In this document: one piece after another, positions 22,850 to 34,319 of the stretch
How the letters are laid out: the number at the start of each line of letters is the position of its first letter
Numbering within the stretch: the stretch's first letter is position 1
Assembly: GCA_025084515.1 (NCBI GenBank)
Contig: JAJAGP010000202.1
Span: forward strand, 342,001 to 406,000
Direction: 5' to 3'
Origin: Ancistrus triradiatus
Taxonomy: Eukaryota > Chordata > Actinopteri > Siluriformes > Loricariidae
DNA length: 64,000 nucleotides
The notes under the pieces: model-generated
What the model was told of the DNA's origin: nothing
Database searches by the model: none
Seen by the model: the letters and a program-made list of their open reading frames with translations, nothing else
Position numbers and translations under genes: made by a program

Positions 22850-23965
22850 ATGGTGTCTATAGAAAACTGTCATGCTAATTTAAAACAGTCACGTTTTGTT
22901 GTTTTCCAGCTTGAACTCAAAACCAATTAAAAACATATTGTTGTTTATTTACAAAAGTAACAAGAAAAAATCAACAGGTCTGAAGAATAACCCTAGAAAA
23001 AATAACTAGAATAAGTTATCAGTTTTTAAAGACTTACCAATCCACCTTTTGCTGAAGCACAGTCACCAGTCTGTTTAGATATGGCTGTACCAGATTTGCA
23101 CAATTAAACTGGGGAATATTTGCCCATTCATTCTTGCAGAATTGTTGAAGTTCAGTTAAATTGAATGACGAGCCTCAGTGGAGTGTTCTGCTGTATTTAG
23201 GTCAGAGCTATGACTTGTCCACTTAAGTGCATTTCACCTTCCTATCTTTAAGACATTGCATTGTTTATTTATAGTGTTTTTAGGGTTGTTGTCTTATTGG
23301 AATGTGAACCACTTGCCCACCTTCAGCTGTGTAGTGCAGGGCAGCAGGGTTTCCTCTAGAATTCGGGTGTACATGGGAGCATCCATCGACCATCCATCAA
23401 CCAGACCACCAACATAAGGTTACCTCCACCATGCTTCACAGTAGGTATGGTATAATTTGGGTTGTGTGCTGTATTTTGGTTTCACTCGACTTAAGATTTC
23501 AGCTCAAATGTTTCTTCTGACCACGAAGCCTTTTCGACATGGTATCAGAAGTACAAATATGACAAGAAAAACTGTGGCATGTTTTCAGAAGAAGCTTTTT
23601 CTTACCATCCTTCCATATAGGCCTGTTTTGTATAAAGCTTGTGAGAGTGTGTTCACATGCACAGGTCAACCAAGCTTAGCCATAAAGACTTGTAAGTCCA
23701 TCAACGTTGCCCCTGGCCCCTTGGTAGCTTCCCTGATCAATATTCTCCTGGCGCGCTCATCCAGTTTGGAAGGATGGCCTCATTTAAACAAGGCGTTGGC
23801 AGTACCATGCACTTTCCACTTCTTAATTATGCTCCGAATGGTACTCTGAGGGATAGTTAAAGCCTCTGAAATATTTTTGTATCTTTCTCCTTACTTTGCC
23901 TTTTTATAACATGCAGCCAGTTTAAAGCACATTTCCAACTGTGGTGAAGCATTTTCAGTAGTCAT
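22850..23965 (-). mobile_element. Degraded Tc1-like element, family H
   Basis: On the - strand the region near 23415-23455 reads TIPTVKHGG, the same motif found before the second catalytic block in family A. On the + strand, neighbouring sequence such as GTTGTCTTATTGGAATGTGA and CAGGGTTTCCTCTAGAATTC matches the reverse of a teleost Tc1-like transposase. Termini are too eroded to place. The element is interrupted by many indels. Confidence 0.65.
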
Positions 23966-23969
23966 TCAA

Positions 23970-24160
23970 TACTGTGGTAGCCTAGCGGTTAAGGTACTGG
24001 ACTCTGGACCAGAAGAACCAGAAGGTCTACAGTTCAAATCCTGCCTGTTGGGTCCTTGAGCAAGGCCCTTAACCCACAATTGCTTGGATTGTAAGAACGT
24101 ATCAGTTGTAAGTCACTGTGGATAAGAGTGTCTGCTAAATGACATAAATATAAATGTACT
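23970..24160 (+). mobile_element. tRNA-derived SINE, full-length copy
   Basis: The internal pol III promoter is visible: A box TAGCCTAGCGG (23978-23988) and B box AGTTCAAATCC (24031-24041). The tRNA-unrelated body follows (TTGAGCAAGGCCCTTAACCC, TAAGAGTGTCTGCTAAATGA) and then a short AT-rich tail. A 10-bp stretch near 24010-24025 (ACCAGAAGA/ACCAGAAGG) is duplicated. Other copies of the family are at 25620, 29930, 49741 and 63038. Confidence 0.85.
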
Positions 24161-24270
24161 AGTAGTCAGTTGATGTCAGGTTGGGGCCATCTAGCTTGAT
24201 CTGTGATCTGGATAGTAATTGATTGTACCTCAGCCTGTTTATAATGACTACGCTGAAGGGCTGAACACTT

Positions 24271-24660
24271 CATGACAGTTTGCTAATGCTACATTCCTAA
24301 TGAAGGTAGTTTATCTGTGAGTTGTATAGAATTTGGTGTGTACTGACTTTTTTTTTTTTAACCAAACCTATTATTGTTATCATTTGGATATCTCATTTGG
24401 AATTCTAATAATACCAGTGTATTACATTTAAAGTTAGGTTCTCATGTTACATGGCTTAAATGTTAATTGGTGAAACTGAAAATTTAAAAATGTATAATGC
24501 ATTTTAGAATAAAAATAGGTCTGTGAGGCATGTCAGCACCAAGGCAGAGCCATGATATACAATCCAATGACAGAAATTTTAAATTATGTGTTTTTTTTTT
24601 AAAAGCATGTATTTATGTCCTCTAGATTATATTTTTGACAACTGTCCAAGTGTTAACTAT
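24271..24660 (+). repeat. Direct repeat, copy 2
   Basis: Partner of 22427-22812 with small indels and substitutions. The two copies are separated by 1.46 kb holding a Tc1-like relic and a SINE. Confidence 0.85.
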
Positions 24661-24663
24661 ATT

Positions 24664-24687
24664 AAACCTATATATATATATAGGTTT
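24664..24687. repeat. AT palindrome
   Basis: AAACC(TA)nGGTTT, a perfect inverted repeat of about 24 bp directly after the second direct repeat. Probably simple-sequence origin. Confidence 0.7.
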
Positions 24688-24689
24688 TA

Positions 24690-25615
24690 TTTTATACGAA
24701 ATAAAACATGATTGCTCAACATTTCAGCAATCATTTTAGTCATGCCAATTAATCTTGATTTAAAGAAAAGTGTGTATGTATATACAGCATCTCAAATTCA
24801 TTGAAAAAAAAAAAAAAGATTGTTTTTTTCGATATTTTTTTGATAGATTAACTATAGTGTATCACATATAGAAATGTAACTCGGTGTTTTATGCCATTTT
24901 CCTAACCTTACAGTCTTCCAGTAAAGTTTTCCTAAAGCATTAGACATTCAAATCTGGCTCTTGACAGCCTGCAGTTCCCCACAGATACTATCAGTACAAT
25001 GTTGTTTTTTGTTTACTGTGTGCTGTCAGTACTGGAAGAAATCCTCTCTCGTATTGTCTGCATCATGCATATGATTTCTTTGCTTCACATTCAGGGCAGC
25101 ATATCTATCACCTTACCGGTACACTGTGCAGCTCATAAGGCTGGTGCTCTCAAGGGTTTTGAGCCCTTTCAAAAGTGTACAAGTTGAGGTGAAGCGGCAG
25201 CCATGCGCAAACTCTTCATCGTCAAGCTCTGCAGCTTTACAATGCTTTTTCTTATCCCTTCTACTGTGAAAATGGGATTTAAAAATGCTGGAGGTCTTGT
25301 CCTTATTGAGCTGCATGAAACAATTCCATAAAAAGACAACAGATCATATGGAGAAGACATTATTTAACTCTATATGGTTTCTGATTGACAGTGAGTGTTG
25401 GTTACCTATTTAGTAGGATTAAATGATTGGTTTGTCATTATTGTTACTGCATACCATCAAATGTAAGTAGACCTGTTTAACCGGTTTTTATATGCATAAG
25501 ATTTTTTTCATAATTATTATTTTTTTTTTCATAATGTTTGCTTTTCCCTCCATCAGACACAGCCTATGTGATGCTCAACCCCACCGGAATACAAAACATT
25601 CCACCACCACCGGTG
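24690..25615. other. Intergenic, no gene seen
   Basis: Poly(A) and poly(T) runs and short open frames without recognisable motifs. Confidence 0.4.
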
Positions 25616-25619
25616 ATGG

Positions 25620-25793
25620 GCTACATTTACATTACATTTACATTTACAGCATTTAGCAGACTCCCTTATCCAGAGCAACTTACAATTGATACAGTCTTAC
25701 AATCCAAGCAATTGTGGGTTAAGGGTCTTGCTCAAGGACCCAACAGTGGCAGCTTGGCAGAGGTGGGATTTGAACCCTGGACCTTCTGGTCCA
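25620..25793 (-). mobile_element. tRNA-derived SINE copy
   Basis: Reverse-oriented: AGCATTTAGCAGACTCCCTT at the tail side, then TGTGGGTTAAGGGTCTTGCT and GGGATTTGAACCCTGG, the complement of the B box. It stops at TTCTGGTCCA, so the A-box end is truncated. Confidence 0.85.
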
Positions 25794-26303
25794 TTTTTAT
25801 CATGCACATTTTATCATGTTTTATCATGCCTCTTGCTTTTTCATGGTTCACAGTGCCAGTGCAGCAGAGATTTTAGTCAACACGATCAATATCTGGCTCA
25901 GTATTGAAGTAAAACAGAATTTCTCATCACTAGGAATGACGAAATTAAGGCTCATCACTGGAACCAGTCTGAATGAACAAAACAGATAAAAGCAGGAAAA
26001 GACTGGAGTTACCGGTTGTTATCAGATATGAAATTCTAGATTTAATGTATGGCATAAGTGCACAATCAGTAAACTAATTTATGAGCTAGCATTAGGTTTC
26101 TGATGCTATCATTCAGTCTAAGGATTTTTGTGAAAAGTACCTATCAACCTCTGATGTTGCTCAGATAGAACAGAATAAAGTGTCCGCCATTTCATACAAG
26201 ACTGGCAAGCCAGGGAAATGTCAGCTGATCAAATAAGTTCGTCTCTTAATTGACGTCCATCATGTGTAATATGTATTTTTGTAGTCTTTTAAAATGCAAT
26301 GTA
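25794..26303. other. Intergenic, no gene seen
   Basis: Nothing recognised between the SINE and the foldback element. Confidence 0.4.
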
Positions 26304-27088
26304 CACCGATCAGGCATAACATTATGACCACCTTGTTTCTACAGTCACTGTCCATTTGATCAGTTCCACTTACCATATAGAAGCATTTGGTAGTTCTACA
26401 ATTACAGACTGTAGTCCATCTGTTTCTCTACATACTGTGTTCATCCCCTTTACTCTGTTCTCTAATGGTCAGGACCCCACAGGACCACCACAGATCAGGT
26501 ACCCTTTGGGCGGTGGATCATTCTCAGCACTGCAGTGACACTGATGTGGTGGTGGTGTGTTAATGTATGTTTTGCTGGTATGAGTGGATCAGACACAACA
26601 GTGCTGCTGGAGTTTTTAAACACCTCAGTGTCACTGCTAGACTGAAAATATTCCACCTACCAAAAATGTCCAGCCACCAGCATCCTGTAAGCAGTGTCCT
26701 GTGGGCATTGATGAAGGATTACAGGATGGCTAACACAAACTGTGGAACAACAGATGAGCTGCTGTTTCTGACTTCACATCTACAAGGGCGAGCAATATGG
26801 CTAATATCTCTAATAAAGTGGACAGTGAGTGAACAGTATTTTAAAACTCCAGCAGCACTGCTGTGTCTGATCCACTCATCTACTTACCATCTGATCTGTG
26901 GTGGTCCCGTGGGGGTTCGGACCATTAGAGAACAGAGTAAAGGGGACTAACACAGTATGTAGAGAAACAGATGGACTACAGTCTGTAATTGTAGAACTAC
27001 AAAGTGCTTCTATATGGTAAGTGAAACGATAAAATGGACAGTGAGTGTAGAAACAGGGAGGTGGTCATAATGTTATGCCTGATCGGTG
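26304..27088. mobile_element. Long-arm foldback (Tc1-type terminal) element
   Basis: The ends CACCGATCAGGCATAACATT and AATGTTATGCCTGATCGGTG are perfect inverted copies and are flanked by TA (26302-26303 and 27089-27090). Inverted similarity continues inward for about 260-330 bp on each side (for example GTTCTACAATTACAGACTGT and its complement; GAGTGGATCAGACAC and its complement), leaving a central loop of about 190 bp. No transposase is present. It is a non-autonomous snap-back element, 785 bp. Confidence 0.9.
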
Positions 27089-27903
27089 TATGGCACACCC
27101 AGGAAATACAGCCAAAAGCATTCTTATCAGTATGGATTTTGTCTCGTCTTTGTTGCCTCATCAGATTTCACAAAAAAGATTCTTCCAGATTGCTTGAATC
27201 ATTTAATGATATTATGCACAGTAGAGGGAGAAATATACAAATCTCTTCCAATATTTCTTTGAAAAAACATTAATTTAAAATTTTTTTCTTCTGCATTACT
27301 TGACAAACTGGAGATCTTTGCTCCTCAAAGACTTAGCCTTTTGTGGATTCTGATTTTGTACCAAACATGACTACATCACCTATTTGATATCACATCATTA
27401 TTTAGGTTTTTTTTTGCCTCATTATTAGCCCTAATTTGCCCGTCCAAAGTTTTTCATAATGTGTTGCATGTCTGAAATGGCATTAACTAGCTTGGGTTCA
27501 TGTAGGTAATGCAGTCGTGTTCACTAAAATCCAAATGGACCATCATGCTGTTAAACCCAAGTCAAATGAAGTTTGACATGAAATAAAACTTTGGACATTC
27601 ATTGTCATTCTGAGTGGATTGTTTTGAATTCAGCTTCCTCAAAGAGGTTTCTTGGGTAACAATAGCAGTGAATGTATGTGTATTCATAATTAATTTATTT
27701 TTTGCCTGGAGTGCTGATAGTCTGTAGAGCTCATTCTGGTTGCTTCAGCTTGGCATTTGGAAGAAAGCTATGTACAGAACAAAGATCTTCAACAAAATAA
27801 AAAAAAATTTCAACAAAGCGCCACATTCTGCAGGAATTTCTGAAATTATATTATTATAATTACATCATTTAGTATACTATTTAGGTATACCATTTTGTGT
27901 GTG

Positions 27904-27938
<35 letters not shown>

Positions 27939-28430
27939 ATTCATTTGATTCCAACAGCTCTTCTGGGTGTATTTTCACTTTTTTACTGTTATTGTATAGG
28001 CTGAAGATTTCAAGTTCTTTGTTCTTCCTGAAACCCTATATCCCCACTCTTGACTCACCTCCACTGCATGTTAGCACCATGTCTGATGACTCACTCCAGA
28101 GTGTCTGCAAAAGGCTCCAGACTGATCCTTATCTTCTGCCTTATTCATGAAAACATCAAACAATTATCTAATGAATGTTGTGAAGCAAGCTTTTGTGTAG
28201 AGGTGTACATATGATAAGCTCCTGACTGCTTATCTTCAGTACAGCTTCAATATTTATCTTACCAAGAAATCTGACAGGCTGCTGTTTCCAAGTTTTTTAC
28301 AAGGCCTAGACTTTGACCTTAGTTTACTTTTGGTCATAAACTTTGGTCATATGTATATAATTTCTAAATACTTATGCTATCAAAAGGTGACCTGTAAGTG
28401 TCTATGTATGCAGTCAGATCATATCTTCAA
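27089..28430. other. Intergenic, no gene seen
   Basis: Contains an (AT)n run at about 27905-27934. Open frames at 27034-27273 and 27899-28150 begin in or run through repeat sequence and are not supported. Confidence 0.4.
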
Positions 28431-28680
28431 ACTATTTTACAACAGCATTAATCCCTATTCATGACAGGAGCAAGGTTATAACAATGGCGGTCAGACACAT
28501 TGACAGTGGGGCAATTATAGCAAGCAGTTAAACTAACACATGTCTTTGGAATGTGTGAGGAAATCAGTGTACCTATAATAAACCCACACGGACACAGGAG
28601 GACATGCGAACTCCAAGCAGATGGAGTCCAAGTTTGGGATCACACTAATCACTTCTGCCACCGTGAAACCACATGAGGCA
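28431..28680 (+). repeat. Dispersed fish repeat, degenerate copy
   Basis: AATAAACCCACACGGACACA and GGACATGCGAACTCCAAGCA mark another worn copy of the repeat seen at 12340. A related left part (GCCAGTCCATCACAGGGCAC) lies at about 29130-29260. Confidence 0.55.
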
Positions 28681-29669
28681 GAAGGTAAGAATGGATAAGT
28701 ACTTGTTCATAGTGCTGTACTATTCTGCATGGTATTTGCAATAAACTGCTCACTTTCCTAAATAACAAATCTATACTTTCCACTTATACCATTTCTAAAT
28801 CAGACTCTTTAAGTCTCTGGGCAGGTATCAGTTATCAAGCACCTAGAAAAGTTTCATCAAAAACAGGCGTCCTTTGATATATATAGCTGCAAACGTTACA
28901 CCAAGAGGAAGCAATGATGTGCCATGGGATCTCCTATAGACATCCGGTAAGGTCACATGCAAGGTCAGTGTCTCAGGGGTAACTGATTTGGTATAAGATT
29001 TCTCCCTTCAATTGTAGAATTGCGGTTACTTATGGACCCTTAATTTTGTTTCTTAATTCTTTTTTTTCGTTATTGAATAAATGAAAAAAGAACAGATTAT
29101 AATAGTATTATTCAACAATTAGTGTATGTTTGATGTCCATTTCTATTCAGGATCATACCGGCAAGGTCCAGAGCCCATCCCAGTACTTACTAGGCACAGG
29201 TGAAATTATCCCCTGGTGCCAGTCCATCACAGGGCACAGTTGGCCTCCTTTCCCTAACACATCACCAATCATGTATCTGTGTGCTGAGCCAGCCAGAACG
29301 CACCGCTGGTCTCAAACCAGGGTCTCTGTGGTGGTGGGTTACTGAATTGCACCTGCATCAGCTTATGACATTGACAATTGTGACAGATATTTTCATTCAA
29401 TTTATCTTTCTGAAAGTAATTTTAAATTACAATCTAAAAATAAAGGCTTGCAAGGTTACATTTTTAAGTAATTTCTAAATAAATATAGTGAGTTAACAGT
29501 TCAACATAATCAATTTGATTAAATTATCCATATAATATATGTCTGCAAAATTTGTGAAACGCCTTTCCATATATGCAGTAGGTTGTTATAGGATCACATT
29601 GTCAACTGATGCCATTTACCTGCCCTACATTTGAGCACATTCTGATGTCCCCTTTCTTCTTCTTTAATA
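28681..29669. other. Intergenic, no gene seen
   Basis: Includes a short piece of the dispersed repeat near 29145-29250. Nothing else recognised. Confidence 0.4.
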
Positions 29670-29897
29670 CAGTGGTGCTTGAAAGTTTGTGAACCCTTTA
29701 GGATTTTCTATATTTCTGCATAAATATGACCTAAAACATCATCAGATTTTAACATAAGTCCTAAAAGTTAACCCAGAGAACCCAGTTAAACAAATGAGAC
29801 AAAAATATTAGATTTGGTCATTTATTTATTGAGGAAAATGATCCAATATTACGTATTAAAAAATTCTAAAGGGTTCACAAACTTCCGAATACCATTG
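29670..29897. mobile_element. Miniature deletion derivative of Tc1-like family B
   Basis: Starts CAGTGGTGCTTGAAAGTTTG after TA, continues through GAGGAAAATGATCCAATATT as in the full elements, then jumps at ATTACGTATT to the right terminal AAAGGGTTCACAAACTT. All transposase sequence is gone. 228 bp, flanked by TA. It shows how this family produces miniature inverted-repeat elements by internal deletion. Confidence 0.9.
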
Positions 29898-29929
29898 TAT
29901 ATTTAAAATTATGCCACACAGTTATTGCC

Positions 29930-30115
29930 ACACAGTTGGGACTGGACTATGGACCAGAAGGTCCAGGGTTCAAATCCCACCTCTGCCAAGATGCCACTGT
30001 TGGGTCCTTGAGCAAGACCCTTAACCCACAATTGCTTGGATTGTAAGACTGTATCAATTGTAAGTCGCTCTGGATAAGGGCGTCTGCTAAATGTTGTAAA
30101 TCTAATGTAAGTTAA
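29930..30115 (+). mobile_element. tRNA-derived SINE copy
   Basis: Contains the B box GGTTCAAATCC, CCTTGAGCAAGACCCTTAAC and GGATAAGGGCGTCTGCTAAA. The A-box end is lost (it starts near GGGACTGGACTATGG). Confidence 0.85.
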
Positions 30116-31320
30116 ACTGTAGAATTGTTGACCGTCATCTAGGTTATGTGCATACATGTATTTGTGGTTTCCGGGTTTTAAATAATTCAAATAGTAATAT
30201 AAAATTTGAAATTAGCATGATATGCTATGTGGTGGCACATGCAACTACAGCCAGCCATGGCAATTAAACAGTAAAATAGCTGTGTGTAATGTGTTACCTA
30301 GTATGGAGTATGATTGAACTATATGAGAGCTACAAACCATGGAGTAACACAAAGTTTGTTGGAATGTTTAGATAAATATCTATTATTAGGAGAACATGAA
30401 TTACCCCATTTTATTCATGTTTCTTTATCAAACAAACAGAGCAATGATTAAATGTTACACCATAGCTAGGTCAAACCAAAATAGAGGATGACTACTGCGA
30501 ATGCATTAAGGAAATATTACAACTATGAAGACAAACTTTGTATTGCAAGAAATGTTGGTACAATGACTGGTAATGGTTCATATTTACTGTTCTTTGTGTG
30601 AAATTTAACGTGGCTTTTTCATTTTTGTTTTGTTTTGGTTACAGCGTTAGATGGTGTTAATGACTTTTTTCTGAAAGCACAATGAGTCAATAAATGACAG
30701 CAAATGATGAACATTTTAAACCCTCTTGACGTTATTTTGGAATTGTATTGTTATCCCTCCTAAAATAAGCAACATTATTATTGTTTTTTTTTGTTAACAA
30801 TGCTGTTCTTGTCAACTTTGTTACACTTGTTTCAACTATGTTGTACTTGTATGCTTAAATTACTGTATATTCTACATTATAAACAATTCTTACAATTAAA
30901 TTCATACATTAGTGAACATTTAGGATAAAACATAACACTAGGCATAAGGAGCATTTTGAACTGCTGTATTTTTTTTTTTACCTGGTATTAAAAAGCACTG
31001 ATTACATTTTCATAAAGGTCTGTTTTACTTATTTGTGTTTCTGTAACATGATGAACTAATCATCTTAAGGTTCTTCTCTTTAAAATTTTTGAACACCCGT
31101 CACAGCTTAAACTTGTGTGCAGTAATGAGTATATTGTAGTCACAATGCAGTACTTAAAACTATATTAATATATTAACACCTATAATTAGGGTGCATTTGT
31201 AATTTTGAGTTAAACATTTTCAAAGAATGCTTCTATTTCTATTTCTATTTCCTAAGTGTAGGTATATATTATACATTTAGTAAAAAAATGAAAAGGCGTC
31301 ACTAAATTGCTATTGTAAGG
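30116..31320. other. Intergenic, no gene seen
   Basis: AT-rich, no exon, RNA gene or repeat terminus recognised. Confidence 0.4.
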
Positions 31321-31680
31321 CCAGTGGAGACAGAGACGAACTCTGGAAACAGTTTTAGAGATTTATTACACCAAGCAGACAGGGATCAGGCACAAACTCG
31401 TAGTCAGAGACACAAGTACAGATTCAGTAACGAAATAGCAATCAGGAAATGCTCAGAGCCACAAACGGGAGTGAAAGGAAAACTTTCCAACCAAAGCATG
31501 AAAGAAACACACTAAAAAGTGACACTAATAGACAACAAACAAGGGGCAGGTGTGAGGATTTAAAATGCACGGGAGGCAGGATGCTGGAGGTTGCGTAAGT
31601 GCAGGGAATGCTGGGGAATGGAGTCCGGTACATTGGATGGCCCAGAGCAGGGTGTAACAGTGATTACATTGCGTGAGTGG
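31321..31680. repeat. Possible unclassified dispersed repeat
   Basis: GC-richer block (GGGCAGGTGTGAGGATTTAA, GGGAATGCTGGGGAATGGAG) unlike its AT-rich surroundings and similar in style to teleost retroelement untranslated regions. No open frame, termini or second copy within the window, so the assignment is weak. Confidence 0.3.
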
Positions 31681-31794
31681 ACAGTTTTACTGTCATTTTT
31701 TACTGCTTATAAAGCTCATGAGTATGCAACTGAGATGGCCTTGATGCATTTTGTAGATAAAGTTAATGAACAAAGAAACAAGAAAGAAGTTTTG

Positions 31795-34319
31795 TGACAA
31801 GAATTTAAAATGTTTTTATTACCTTTTGTCATTTGTTAAAGAGAATGTCTTTACAACATACATTTACTTACGAATTGGATGTTAAGGAGGACAAGGAATA
31901 TACCCTCATGACAGAACAATATCTTACAGGCATACAGACATGATTCTGGAATGTCCAGCTTGGTTCGCCTCTAGCAGTGTATAGCAAATGGGTCAAAGAC
32001 AAAAGGCACACCAAAGGGTCCACTGTGCACAAACGCCATCAAAACTGTGAGCCGAGCTGCCTTACTCGGAAAGAGAGTGAGTGAGTGGGAGAGGCCCTTC
32101 ACTACTCCTATAGGCATAAACTCAGTCTGACCCTACAAGCATCCATGTACACAATAATACATGGAAAATAAGCCTAGATGAGAAAGGTCTCAGTTCTACT
32201 TGTCCCTTCACCCTGACTCATGAGTGACTTTCAATGTAGTAGAAACTGCTAACAGAAAACACAGAAACTCATCAAACTACAAATACTCGACTAGAAGAGT
32301 GCTTTGTTCATTTGTGGAAGGGGTGAACGATACAGTATGTTTGAAGGAGCTTTCGTTAAGTTGCCCAAATCAAATGACAATGAAAATTATGTTACAGAAT
32401 AATGCAAGTTAGGAAATTAAATTAGTTGGCATTTGTCAGAAACATGGAAAGCATTAATATGTTCCCTAATATTATTCAAGCGCTTTCACAGGAGCCAGCC
32501 TGTATTTCCTGCCTAAAGATTGGATTTAAAAAATCATCCATATTATTAGGAGCTTGCTGCTATTAGGGGTGACATTAACTATCACTTTTTAGGTATGTAA
32601 CTAGCTAACAATTAGCTATGTATTTATGATGTACCAGCCAGAACCAAGCCAGCCTTCTCCAAGATACACGATTAGTCTAAAAAGTGGTGAAATGAAAGTA
32701 AAAACATCAGCACTTGGAAAAACAAACAAACCAACAAACAGAAAACTGCAAAACAAAACTTTGACAACACTGCTAGCACAACAAAAGGGCTGTTTTCAAT
32801 TGATTCATTGGCACAATCAGAAATTGATCACAAAGTTTATGTGGTTAAACCCTCAAACCTGATATTAGCAAAGTGACCAGGATAATAACAAGAATACCTA
32901 CATTCTTTAATAGTTTTTTTTAATCAAACAAGAAAAATACGTGATCATAAGAACAACTACGTAACAGTTAACAACTAACTCTTCACTACTCGGGGTGTAA
33001 GGCACAAATTTACACATGGAAGAAACAAACAAACAAACAAACAAACAAACAAAAACAGGCTATCCAACGTGTCATTCCATAAAAGGGTCTGTGTGAAGGT
33101 AAGACTAGCAAATAATACATTTTCATACCTGCCAAATAAAAACAAAGCATTTCCTCCATGCTGGCCAAGTGCCAGCATCCAGCTGTTTGTCTCGCTATGT
33201 ATTTTAATCACAATCGAGTAGGGGCTGTTAGTTTACCGTATCAATCTCAACTCAGTCGTTGCACACTTTCATGCAAAGAGTGAACCAGAATGGCACTCGG
33301 TGAAGCTATGGCCATAGGGATAGAGGTTGCTGACACATCCACAGTGCTGCATTTCAGGAGTTCCAGTTCGAGGATTCGTTTGCTTTCTTTCTTCTTATAT
33401 CTGTTGTTGTTGTTTTTTTCAGAAAGGGAGATTTATCTTGGTGAGCTGCTGGGTCTGAGCTATTCCCAAGCTCATCTGACACAGTTCAATAAATAGATCC
33501 TCAATGCAGAGGCCACAATTCTCTCCATAGTTCATTTTGCAAAATCCAAAAAAGTCAGAGGATCTTTTTTTCTGAACAGTTATACTGGCTCCAGTTGAAT
33601 GACTTTAAATAATTTCACATAATTAAATTTTAAAAAGATCTCTCGTCTCTCTGTCTGAGCCTAAAAAGAGTCATGTCTTTCTTTGAAAGCACTTTATTAA
33701 AAATAAATACAACCAACTATTAGTAATAACAGTCACGGGTTATTCAGTCACCAGTTACAGTAGATGATTTTCAGACCTCGCTAAAGGCAGAACTTGATTG
33801 TTGTGTCCAGCAGCTGTAACACTGAGAGAGGTTTTTAAATCTTTTTTTTTCTTTTTCTTATTCTTACTTCACAGTTTTCCATTGTAAACCAGTTTGTTGT
33901 TGTTCCAATCTGAGCTTGCTGTTGTTCAAGTGTCTTTTTTCTTTTTTTAACTGGGTCACATCCCAGCTTCAGAACTGTACAATTATACTCCCCTCCGTGT
34001 TCCCATGATGTGCTTTTGGTAGGCTGTTAAGACAACAAAACATCAGTTGCGACGCGGTTGTGTCCTCAGTCTGACATACTGTCATCTGAAGAAAACTACA
34101 GAGCAACATGTGGCTCAGAGACAAATGATTCAAGAGAGTGCCTCTTTTTTTCAGTAGCAGGTGTTCTCATCTTTCGTCACGTGGGAATCATCAGCCTGAG
34201 GTCAACACGTACATGTAGCTGAAAAAACATTGTTTTTTGTTTTCATAAAAACAGTGAGCATTTCCTGTACATGGCTGTACAATACAGACTTCACGTTTCC
34301 CCTGTGCAGCTTTCAGCGA
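31795..34319 (-). other. sema6a: Probable sema6a 3' UTR
   Basis: About 2.5 kb downstream of the sema6a stop that, unlike neighbouring sequence, contains no transposon or SINE. Two minus-strand AATAAA signals are visible: at about 33693-33698 (proximal, about 620 nt after the stop) and 31815-31820 (distal). Long 3' UTRs are usual for semaphorin 6 genes. It includes an (AAAC)n run at about 33024-33053 and several pyrimidine tracts. The boundary is inferred, not proven. Confidence 0.4.
33024..33053. repeat. (AAAC)n microsatellite
   Basis: Seven or so tandem AAAC units inside the putative sema6a 3' UTR. Confidence 0.9.

Noticed and set aside
23978..24041. Functional tRNA gene suggested by A and B boxes
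   Set aside because: No cloverleaf can be formed with confidence and the sequence continues into the SINE body found in several other copies; it is the tRNA-like head of a SINE.
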